Shown here: positions 14,288-21,252 of the stretch, in pieces
Position numbering within the stretch: the stretch's first letter is position 1
Layout of the letters: each line of letters opens with the position of its first letter
Assembly: GCA_028723545.1 (NCBI GenBank)
Contig: JAQYER010000149.1
Location: 1-22,094 of the forward strand
Direction: 5' to 3'
DNA from: Caryophanales bacterium
GTDB taxonomy: Bacteria; Bacillota_I; Bacilli_A; RFN20; CAG-826
Length of the DNA: 22,094 bases
Notes under the pieces: generated by a model
What the model saw: the letters and a program-made list of their open reading frames with translations, nothing else
Told to the model about the DNA's origin: nothing
The model's database searches: none
Made by a program: the position numbers and the translations under genes

Positions 14288-15892
14288 TTATTCATCTTCC
14301 ATTTTAACCGCGGCTGGAACTTTTGGAAGGCCAGGCATTGTTAAGATTGATCCAGATAATGGCACAACAAATCCCGCTCCCGAAGATAAATTTATTTCAC
14401 GAATATGAATTGTTGAACCGATTGGTGCGCCAACGCGTTTTGGATCATCAGATAATGATTGAGGTGTTTTAGCCATGCATATAGGGGTATTTCCATATCC
14501 CATCTTTGTATATAATTCAATTTGTTCCAATGCTTTTGGTGAAAATTCAACATTAGAAGCACGATAAATTTCTTTACAAATAATATTAATTTTCTCTTCG
14601 ATTGGTAAGTTGTAATCATATAATTTGTGATAATTTGATTTAGTAGTATTTAGCATTTCAACAACTTTTTTTGCTAAATCAATTGATCCATCTCCACCTT
14701 TTTTAAATCCATCGAGGAATGAAACTGGATAATTTCTTTGTTCACACCATGAAGTGAGAGCGTCAATTTCTTCTTGAGAATCTGTGTCAAAATGGTTAAT
14801 TGCTACAACAATTGGAAGACCATATTTTTTCATATTTTCTAAATGAATTTCTAGATTAGCGCACCCTTTTATTAAAGCATCAACATTAGATATAGCTGAA
14901 TCTTTTAAATCCGCTCCACCATGAACTTTTAATGCTCTAATTGTCGCCACCATTACGACACCATCTGGTTTTACTTTTGCGGCAGGACATAAAATATCTA
15001 AGAATTTTTCAGCTCCTAAATCCGCTCCAAATCCAGCTTCAGTAATAGTAATATCGCCTAATTTCATTGCCATTTTTAAAGCAAGCATTGAGTTACATCC
15101 ATGTGCGATATTCGCGAATGGACCACCATGAACTAATACTGGGTTTCCTTCTAATGTTTGAACTAAATTTGGTTTGAAAGCTTCTTTCATTAATTTCATA
15201 ATTGCATTAGAAATGCGTAATTGTTTTAAATAAATAGGATTGTCATCCATATCATAAGCCACAATTATTTTATTAATGCGATTTTTAAAATCATCAACAG
15301 ATGAAGATAAACATAAAATCGCCATCAATTCAGACGCAACTGTTATGACAAATCCATCTTTTCTAGGCGTGCCGTTTTTATCTTCTAATGCGACATTAAC
15401 AACTCTTAATGCGCGGTCATTCATATCTAACGCTCTTTTCCAAACAATTTTTTCAGGATTAATTCTTAATTCATTTCCTGAATAGATGTGGTTATCAATA
15501 ATCGCTGATATCAAATTAATTGATGTCGTTAAGGCATGCATATCGCCGGTAAAATGAAGATTAATTTCATCTTTTGGTTCAATTGATGCTAATCCACCAC
15601 CAGTCGCACCACCTTTAATTCCAAATACTGGTCCTAAAGAAGGTTCTCTTAAACAAAGCATAACATTTTGATTAATTTTCGCTAATCCTTCTGTTAATGC
15701 AATAGATGTAGTTGTTTTTCCTTCACCAGCTTTCGTTGGTGTAATTGCAGTAACTAATACTAATTTACCGTCTTTTTTATCTTTTAAATCTTCTAATAAA
15801 TCTAAAGATATTTTTGCTTTCGTTTTGCCATAAGGTTCAACATATTTTTCATCAATGTTTGCTCTTTTAGCGATCACATTAATATTTTCCAT
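14288..15892 (-). CDS. fhs: Formate--tetrahydrofolate ligase, 534 aa
   Basis: ATP-dependent enzyme that joins formate to tetrahydrofolate to give 10-formyl-THF, feeding purine and initiator fMet-tRNA synthesis. The P-loop TPTKAGEGKT (51-60) is the hallmark. Also typical are KGGATGGG, GPFANIAHGCNS, TEAGFGADLGAEKF and the C-terminal SGAGFVVPLSGSILTMPGLP. It is about 20 residues shorter than most family members (about 556), with the N-terminus starting directly at the folded region. The start has GGGAGG, 9 nt upstream, and a good extended -10 promoter. It heads a transcript with the DUF951 gene and perhaps the two exporters. Confidence 0.97.
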   Translation of the reverse strand: MENINVIAKRANIDEKYVEPYGKTKAKISLDLLEDLKDKKDGKLVLVTAITPTKAGEGKTTTSIALTEGLAKINQNVMLCLREPSLGPVFGIKGGATGGGLASIEPKDEINLHFTGDMHALTTSINLISAIIDNHIYSGNELRINPEKIVWKRALDMNDRALRVVNVALEDKNGTPRKDGFVITVASELMAILCLSSSVDDFKNRINKIIVAYDMDDNPIYLKQLRISNAIMKLMKEAFKPNLVQTLEGNPVLVHGGPFANIAHGCNSMLALKMAMKLGDITITEAGFGADLGAEKFLDILCPAAKVKPDGVVMVATIRALKVHGGADLKDSAISNVDALIKGCANLEIHLENMKKYGLPIVVAINHFDTDSQEEIDALTSWCEQRNYPVSFLDGFKKGGDGSIDLAKKVVEMLNTTKSNYHKLYDYNLPIEEKINIICKEIYRASNVEFSPKALEQIELYTKMGYGNTPICMAKTPQSLSDDPKRVGAPIGSTIHIREINLSSGAGFVVPLSGSILTMPGLPKVPAAVKMEDE

Positions 15893-15915
15893 TGAGTAAA
15901 ACCTCCCATCTAGAA

Positions 15916-15936
15916 ATGATTTTAATAATCATACCA
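15916..15936 (-). promoter_or_regulatory. fhs promoter, extended -10, with small dyad
   Basis: Minus strand TGG-TATGAT (15928-15936) is an extended -10 box; the start would be near 15921, giving a 28-nt leader. An inverted repeat ATGATT-TTAAT-AATCAT (15916-15932) covers the -10 and start. No good -35 box is visible. Confidence 0.5.
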
Positions 15937-15962
15937 TATTAGACAATAGTTTTTAATTATAT

Positions 15963-16002
15963 AAAAACAATTGTTACTAAATTAGATAAACATCTCAATT
16001 GT
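15963..16002 (-). terminator. Possible weak terminator after miaA
   Basis: On the minus strand ACAATTG (plus 15996-16002) pairs with CAATTGT (15967-15973) around a 22-nt loop holding AGAT-GTTT-ATCT, followed by TTTTT. The stem is AT-rich and short. It is the only candidate between miaA and fhs. Confidence 0.3.
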
Positions 16003-16008
16003 AAAAAA

Positions 16009-16878
16009 TTATTTATTTATTTTATTAATGATTTGTTCAATATTTTGATATGGAATTGCGTTAAATTGATGCTTAATAAAAGTTAATTGTCTTTTTGCAT
16101 AATTACGAGTGTTTTTCTTTAATAATTCAATCGATTCTTCTAATGAATATAAATTAGATAAATAACCAATAATTTCTTTATATCCAATCGCTTGTAAGCT
16201 TTGTAAATTAGAATCATAAATTGTTAATAATGATTTAACTTCATCAATCAAACCATCATTAATCATTTTATCTACTCTTTGATTAATTCTTTCATATAAA
16301 ACATCTCGAGATATATCTTTAAATAAAAACCTAACATCATAAATGGCTTTATGCTCTTGTTTAGCGTTTATGCTCGATTTAGCTTCGCCATTTATTAAAT
16401 ATATTTCAATTGCTCTAAGCACTCTTTTACGATTATTTTTATGAATAATAGTTGCCTCTTTTGGATCAATTTCTTGCAATATTTTAAATAATTCATCATT
16501 ATCCATTTTTTCATATTTTGACATATCAATTTTGTTTTCTTGTTTATTAAATTGATAATCATATAATGCACTTCGAATATAAAGACCAGAACCACCAACA
16601 ATAACGATATTTTTTCCTCGATTTGATATTTCTTCAATTTTCTTTCGACAATCGATTTGATATTCCATAATGGAATATGGTTTATCGACATCGACAAAAG
16701 AAAATAAATGATGAGGAATATCTAATAATTCTTTCTCTGGTTTAGCAACACCGATATTTAATTGTTTATAAATTTGAAAAGCATCACCATTAATAATTTC
16801 TCCATTAATGGCTTTCGCTAATTCATGTGCATCAAAGCTTTTTCCAGAAGCAGTTGGACCTAAAATAACATAAATCAT
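16009..16878 (-). CDS. miaA: tRNA dimethylallyltransferase, 289 aa
   Basis: Transfers a dimethylallyl group to A37 of tRNAs reading codons that begin with U, giving i6A. The P-loop GPTASGKS (7-14) is intact. NGDAFQIYKQLNIGVAKP corresponds to the usual 'DSxQvY...iGTAKP' substrate region, but with Ala in place of the common Ser (D32-A33-F34-Q35). GGSGLYIRSALYDY and the C-terminal NTRNYAKRQLTFIK complete the signature. Length is slightly below the usual 300-315. The start ATG overlaps the ricA stop by four bases (ATGA). The dimethylallyl donor comes from the isoprenoid path that includes IspF. The tRNA-Leu(UAA) here is a likely substrate. Confidence 0.95.
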   Translation of the reverse strand: MIYVILGPTASGKSFDAHELAKAINGEIINGDAFQIYKQLNIGVAKPEKELLDIPHHLFSFVDVDKPYSIMEYQIDCRKKIEEISNRGKNIVIVGGSGLYIRSALYDYQFNKQENKIDMSKYEKMDNDELFKILQEIDPKEATIIHKNNRKRVLRAIEIYLINGEAKSSINAKQEHKAIYDVRFLFKDISRDVLYERINQRVDKMINDGLIDEVKSLLTIYDSNLQSLQAIGYKEIIGYLSNLYSLEESIELLKKNTRNYAKRQLTFIKHQFNAIPYQNIEQIINKINK

Positions 16879-17183
16879 TGTAATATTTGCTCGATTTGTT
16901 GAAGTAAAGACGCTACTTCGTCTTTTGTATTATTAAAATTAATTATTAAAGGATGATTATTATATTGATTCAATTTTGATTCGTATATTTCTTTTTCTTT
17001 GAAATATATTTCATCATTATTCATATTAGTTGACATTAATTTTTGATGAAATTTAATTTCTTTATCTAAAGTAGATAATTGTTCGTCATTTTCAATTAAT
17101 GATAAAAGGCGAAAATATTCTTTCACAATTGGTTCATTAATTAATTGTTCTTTCAATTCAAATAATGCTTCATTAACGTTCAT
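16875..17183 (-). CDS. ricA: RicA-like (YlbF/YmcA family) protein, 102 aa, without cysteines
   Basis: An all-helical, coiled small protein with the Com_YlbF layout: N-terminal MNVNEALFELKEQLINEPIVKEY, a charged middle helix, and NHPLIINFNNTKDEVASLLQQIEQIL, matching the 'P.v..y......v..ll..v..i' ending of the family. In B. subtilis ymcA (ricA) directly follows miaB, as here. RicA works with RicF and RicT to steer RNase Y. The B. subtilis protein is longer (about 143 aa), and its C-terminal region supplies cysteines for iron-sulfur clusters; this protein lacks that tail and has no cysteine at all. I use ATG 17183, not the TTG one codon upstream. It overlaps miaB by 11 nt, with GGAG before it. 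It could instead be the YlbF paralogue. Confidence 0.8.
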   Translation of the reverse strand: MNVNEALFELKEQLINEPIVKEYFRLLSLIENDEQLSTLDKEIKFHQKLMSTNMNNDEIYFKEKEIYESKLNQYNNHPLIINFNNTKDEVASLLQQIEQILQ

Positions 17184-18615
17184 CAACTAATTCTCCAATT
17201 AATGAATATGTGTGTGATTCATTAATCTTGACTTTAACAATTTCTCCAATTAAAGATGGATCACCTTTGAAATGCACTAATTTGTTAGTTTCTGTATATC
17301 CAGACATCATCGTTTTATCTTTTTCAGAAACTGTCTCAACTAAGACATCATAAACATTTCCAACCATCTTTTCTGATGATGGAGAAATAGTTTTTTCTAA
17401 AGCTTTAACTAATTCTTGGAATCTTTGTGATTTTTCTTTATTAGTGACATTATCAACCATTTTTGCAGCAGGAGTGCCGTTTCTTGGACTATAAATAAAA
17501 GTAAATGCTGATTCATATTTAACATATTCAACCATTTTTACTGTATCTAAAAATTGTTCATATGTTTCATTTGGAAAACCGACAATAATATCGGTTGATA
17601 TAGCAACACCAGGAATTTTGTTTCGAATAAGATCAACTAATTCTTTATATTGTTTTGAAGTATATCTTCGCCCCATTAAATGAAGTATTTCATCACTTCC
17701 AGATTGGACAGGTAAATGAATATATTTCATGATATTGTCGTGTTTGGCAATAACATCAATGATATCGCTAGTAAAATCCCATGGATGAGAAGTTAAAAAG
17801 CGAACACGAGGAATATTAATTTTTGCAACTTCATCTAATAATTTAGCGAAAGTTGTTCCGTCTTTTAAATCTTTGCCATATGAATTAACATTTTCACCTA
17901 AAAGAGTTACTTCTTTATATCCAAAATTCTTTAATTCTCTAACTTCTTTTAAAATGTCTTCCATTTTACGAGAGCGTTCTTTTCCTCTAGTATATGGAAC
18001 AATACAATATGTGCAAAATTTATCACAACCATAAGCAATATTAACAAAGGCTTTGAAATTTGAACTTCTTACTGAAGGCAAATTCTCGTGAATTGCGTCA
18101 GGAAGTGATTTAACATCCACTACTTTTGTTTTTTTAATTGCCACTTCTTCTAATAAATTTAAAAATTGATGAATGTTATGTGTACCAAAAATTAAATCGA
18201 CATGACGATATGTTTTTAAAACATGTTCAATAATATGTTTTTGTTGAACCATGCATCCACATAAACCAATAATGACATTTTTATTTTTCGTTTTGAAAGC
18301 TTTTAATTCACCAATCATTCCATAAACTTTTTGTTCAGCGTTTTCTCTAACCGCACATGTGTTTAATAAAATAAAATCAGCATTTGAGATATCATCAGCT
18401 TTTTTATAGCCAGTTTTTTCTAATAAACCAGCAATAATTTCTTCATCGCGATAATTAGCTTGGCAACCGTAAGTACGAATAAAATATGTTTTCCCTAATG
18501 CATATTTTTTTAAATCATCACTAGGAATGACATTTTCATATTCAAAATCAAATTTAGTTGTTCGATTACGTGCTTCTTCCATATTTGGAAGAGAATGAAT
18601 ATCACATTTTGCCAT
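17173..18615 (-). CDS. miaB: tRNA-2-methylthio-N6-dimethylallyladenosine synthase, 480 aa
   Basis: Radical SAM methylthiotransferase that turns i6A37 into ms2i6A37, the step after MiaA. The N-terminal UPF0004 domain has the three cluster cysteines C51 (YGCQANYRDEE), C87 (NTCAVRE) and C121 (CGCMVQQ). The radical SAM motif is C197-x3-C201-x2-C204 (YGCDKFCTYC). The C-terminal TRAM domain ends GELVDER. The N-terminal 45 residues resemble the Bacillus-type extension. It starts right after ymdB (TAAATG), with GGAG upstream. It needs iron-sulfur clusters, for which the Nfu protein of this window is a plausible carrier. Confidence 0.97.
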   Translation of the reverse strand: MAKCDIHSLPNMEEARNRTTKFDFEYENVIPSDDLKKYALGKTYFIRTYGCQANYRDEEIIAGLLEKTGYKKADDISNADFILLNTCAVRENAEQKVYGMIGELKAFKTKNKNVIIGLCGCMVQQKHIIEHVLKTYRHVDLIFGTHNIHQFLNLLEEVAIKKTKVVDVKSLPDAIHENLPSVRSSNFKAFVNIAYGCDKFCTYCIVPYTRGKERSRKMEDILKEVRELKNFGYKEVTLLGENVNSYGKDLKDGTTFAKLLDEVAKINIPRVRFLTSHPWDFTSDIIDVIAKHDNIMKYIHLPVQSGSDEILHLMGRRYTSKQYKELVDLIRNKIPGVAISTDIIVGFPNETYEQFLDTVKMVEYVKYESAFTFIYSPRNGTPAAKMVDNVTNKEKSQRFQELVKALEKTISPSSEKMVGNVYDVLVETVSEKDKTMMSGYTETNKLVHFKGDPSLIGEIVKVKINESHTYSLIGELVDER

Positions 18616-19407
18616 TTATTTATTCTCCAATAACATATTTATTTTAATTATTTCATGGCATTTTAAAGATATTTCATCAATATCTAAGACAACAGCGTTA
18701 ACAATATAGTCATCTTTTTCATCTAATGTAAATCTTTCATTGTTTCCAAAAATTGTTTTTTGGATAACTGAATTTTTTTCAAATCCTAAAACACCATTTC
18801 TCGCTCCACACATACCGACATCAGAAATAAATGCTGTTCCATTTGATAATATTTTATTATCGTTTGTTTGAACGTGAGTATGTGTTCCTAAAACCGCACT
18901 GACAAGGCCATCAAAACAATATCCAATGCACATTTTTTCACCTGTTGCCTCTGCATGGAAATCAACAATATGAATACTATTTTCACCAATTGTGTCATCT
19001 AATAATTGTTTTAATGATTGATAAGGACTAACTACTTCTTCTTTCATAAAAGCTGTTCCTAATAAATTAGTAACACGAATTTTTATTCCATTAACATCAA
19101 ATAATTGGCTTCCAACTCCCCCAAATGAATTAATTAAGTTTAAAGGGCGAATTAAACAAGATGCTTCATCGATATAATCATTAATATTGTTTTTAGATAA
19201 ATAATGATTTCCTAATGTTATGCAATCAACACCAGCATCAATTAATTCATTGTAATGTTTTTCGATTAATCCTTTTCCGTGTGTCGCATTTTCTCCATTG
19301 GCGATAACAAAATCAATTTGATATTTCTTTATCAAATTATCAATACTTTGTTTAATTGCTTGTCTTCCGCTTCGTCCGACAATATCGCCAAAGAATAAAA
19401 TTTTCAT
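18616..19407 (-). CDS. ymdB: YmdB-type metallophosphoesterase (2',3'-cAMP phosphodiesterase), 263 aa
   Basis: Calcineurin-like phosphoesterase with a di-iron site. Visible ligands: D8 (FFGDIVGRSGR), E39-N40 (ANGENATHGKG), N67-H68 (LGNHY), the VDFHAEATGEK histidine (about 149) and GTHTHVQT (about 174-177). B. subtilis YmdB cleaves 2',3'-cAMP and affects biofilm and motility choice. 2',3'-cyclic nucleotides arise from RNA cleavage, which fits its place after rny. Length is the same as in Bacillus (about 264). It starts 3 nt after the rny stop without a clear ribosome binding site, so it is likely coupled. Confidence 0.94.
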   Translation of the reverse strand: MKILFFGDIVGRSGRQAIKQSIDNLIKKYQIDFVIANGENATHGKGLIEKHYNELIDAGVDCITLGNHYLSKNNINDYIDEASCLIRPLNLINSFGGVGSQLFDVNGIKIRVTNLLGTAFMKEEVVSPYQSLKQLLDDTIGENSIHIVDFHAEATGEKMCIGYCFDGLVSAVLGTHTHVQTNDNKILSNGTAFISDVGMCGARNGVLGFEKNSVIQKTIFGNNERFTLDEKDDYIVNAVVLDIDEISLKCHEIIKINMLLENK

Positions 19408-19410
19408 AAA

Positions 19411-20973
19411 TTATTTTGCTGTTTCTATCGCTCGATATTCGCGAATAACTTGGACTTTAATTTGTCCTGGATAAGTCATTTCTGATTCAATTCTTTCTCT
19501 AATATCTCTCGCTAATTTGAAAGCGGCTAAGTCATCGATTTTTTCAGGGATGACCATAACGCGAACTTCACGTCCACTTTGCATAGCAAAGCTTTGGTAA
19601 ACGCCATCATAGCTCTTACAAATCTCTTCGAGTTGTTCGATTCTTTTAACATAATTTTCAAGAGTTTCTTTTCTCGCTCCTGGACGTGCAGCAGATAATG
19701 TATCTGCAGCTTGAACTAAATTAGCAATGACTGATTTAGCAGGTACATCACCATGGTGTGATTCAATTGAATTAATAACAACTTCTGGTTCACCATATTT
19801 TTTCGCTAAGCGAGATCCTAATTCAACGTGAGAACCATCTTGTTCAAAGTCAACTGATTTACCAATATCATGTAATAAACCAGCGCGTTTTGCTAAATTT
19901 TGATCTAATCCTAATTCAGCAGCCATAATACCTGCTAAATAAGCAACTTCCATTGAGTGGTCATAAGCATTTTGGCCATATGATGTACGATATTTTAAAC
20001 GACCAACATAATTTAATAATTCTTTATTAATTTTTGGTAATCCAAGTTTAAAGGCGGCTTCTTCACCAGCTTTTTGAATTGTTTCATCCATTTCAGCTTT
20101 AACTTTGTTAGATACATCTTCAATTCTTCCAGGTTGAATACGTCCATCGCGGACAAGAATATCTAATGTACGACGAGCGATTTCTCTTCTAACTGGATTA
20201 AAGCAAGAAACAGTAATTACTTCTGGTGTATCATCAATGATTAAATCAACACCTAAGCTTTGTTCTAATGAGCGAATATTACGACCTTCACGGCCAATAA
20301 TACGACCTTTCATTTCATCTGATGGAATTGAAACGGTTGATACTGTTCTTTCAGTAACTGCATCTTGTGAAAATTTAGATATAGTTAATCCTAATAAATC
20401 TAATGCTTTCGCGTTTACTTGAGATTTAGCTTCATCTTCTTTATTTTTAATAAAAGCGGTAATTTCTTTAGACATTTTAGATTCAACACGCGCAAAAATT
20501 TCATCACGTGCTTCTTGAACGCTTAATTGAGCAACTTTTTCAAGTTCAGCAATAATTGAGTCAATTTTTGTTTGAAGTGTTTGTTCTTTTTTATCGCATT
20601 CTCTTAAACGACGATTAAGAATTTCATTTTTTTCATCAAGAGCGTTTTCTTTATTGGTTAAATTAGCGTCACGGCGATCAATATTTTGTTCGCGTTGATT
20701 TAATTTGTTTTCTAAATTAGCGTATTCTTGTTTTCTTTCTTTAATTTCTTTTTCAGCTTCTTGTTTTAATTCGTTAACTGTTTGTTTAGCATCGATTTGT
20801 GCATTTTTACGAATTTGATCGGCTTTAATTTCTGCATCGTGAATAATCTTTTCGGATTTTTTTGAAGCTTCTTTGGCTTTGAAGATAGGAATGAGTTTAA
20901 AAGCTAAAAATCCACCTAAAACCCCAAAAACAAAGGCAACAGCGATGAGAATGCCCCATACTGCATCGGTCAT
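19411..20973 (-). CDS. rny: Ribonuclease Y, 520 aa
   Basis: Membrane-bound endoribonuclease that starts mRNA decay. An N-terminal anchor helix (about 5-28) is followed by a long charged coiled coil (about 35-195), a KH RNA-binding domain with GRIIGREGRNIRSLEQ and a phosphohydrolase HD domain with the LLHDIGK motif. It ends in the typical TYPGQIKVQVIREYRAIETAK. Length matches the family exactly. AGGAG precedes ATG 20973. It heads the operon rny-ymdB-miaB-ricA-miaA, after a leader of about 170 nt with pairing elements. The recA gene lies upstream with its own terminator, as in B. subtilis-type order. Confidence 0.97.
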   Translation of the reverse strand: MTDAVWGILIAVAFVFGVLGGFLAFKLIPIFKAKEASKKSEKIIHDAEIKADQIRKNAQIDAKQTVNELKQEAEKEIKERKQEYANLENKLNQREQNIDRRDANLTNKENALDEKNEILNRRLRECDKKEQTLQTKIDSIIAELEKVAQLSVQEARDEIFARVESKMSKEITAFIKNKEDEAKSQVNAKALDLLGLTISKFSQDAVTERTVSTVSIPSDEMKGRIIGREGRNIRSLEQSLGVDLIIDDTPEVITVSCFNPVRREIARRTLDILVRDGRIQPGRIEDVSNKVKAEMDETIQKAGEEAAFKLGLPKINKELLNYVGRLKYRTSYGQNAYDHSMEVAYLAGIMAAELGLDQNLAKRAGLLHDIGKSVDFEQDGSHVELGSRLAKKYGEPEVVINSIESHHGDVPAKSVIANLVQAADTLSAARPGARKETLENYVKRIEQLEEICKSYDGVYQSFAMQSGREVRVMVIPEKIDDLAAFKLARDIRERIESEMTYPGQIKVQVIREYRAIETAK

Positions 20974-20988
20974 GTTTTAATTCTCCTT

Positions 20989-21142
20989 TTAAAATATTGT
21001 GTGATTTAATTTAAATCCAAAAAAAGATTTAATTAAATCGATTATTACAGTTATTACCTTAAAATTTATCATTTTAATAAGTGTGTATATGTATTTAAAT
21101 AATTAAATTAATATTATGGTAATAAGCATCACTAACTGATAC
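20989..21142 (-). promoter_or_regulatory. rny leader with attenuator-like pairing elements
   Basis: From the predicted start near 21142 the leader contains TTATTACC (plus strand GGTAATAA 21118-21125), able to pair with GGTAATAA (plus TTATTACC 21051-21058). Then comes the palindrome GATTTAATTAAATC (21026-21039) followed by seven U (21019-21025), and a near-copy (21003-21017) able to pair with the first palindrome. A 27-codon frame without Shine-Dalgarno (ATG 21072, stop 20989-20991) ends right before the rny ribosome binding site. It matches no riboswitch class I know. Confidence 0.4.
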
Positions 21143-21148
21143 GTGTTT

Positions 21149-21186
21149 ATTATAACAAAATATTTATAAAGATAAATCTTTATCTT
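21149..21186 (-). promoter_or_regulatory. rny promoter, extended -10, with inverted repeat over the -35 region
   Basis: TGT-TATAAT on the minus strand (plus 21149-21157) is a perfect extended -10. No good -35 box exists. Instead a perfect inverted repeat, AAGATAAA-TC-TTTATCTT (21169-21186), covers the -35 position (about 21172-21177), as expected for an operator or activator site. Confidence 0.55.
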
Positions 21187-21205
21187 GTAAAAAATTTAGC
21201 GAAAT

Positions 21206-21241
21206 AAAAAAACTCCGCAAGAAGTTCATTCTTTTGGAGTT
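21206..21241 (-). terminator. Rho-independent terminator of recA
   Basis: On the minus strand AACTCC (plus 21236-21241) pairs with GGAGTT (21211-21216). Inside, AAGAA can pair with TTCTT. A run of seven T follows (21206-21212). It lies 11 nt after the recA stop and isolates recA from the rny operon. Confidence 0.88.
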
Positions 21242-21252
21242 AATTTTTTTAA

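Noticed and set aside
14392..14619. 75-aa minus-strand frame inside fhs
   Set aside because: Shadow of the conserved fhs coding region, without a ribosome binding site or family features.
16395..16697. 100-aa minus-strand frame inside miaA
   Set aside because: It lies fully within intact miaA in another frame and shows no family features.
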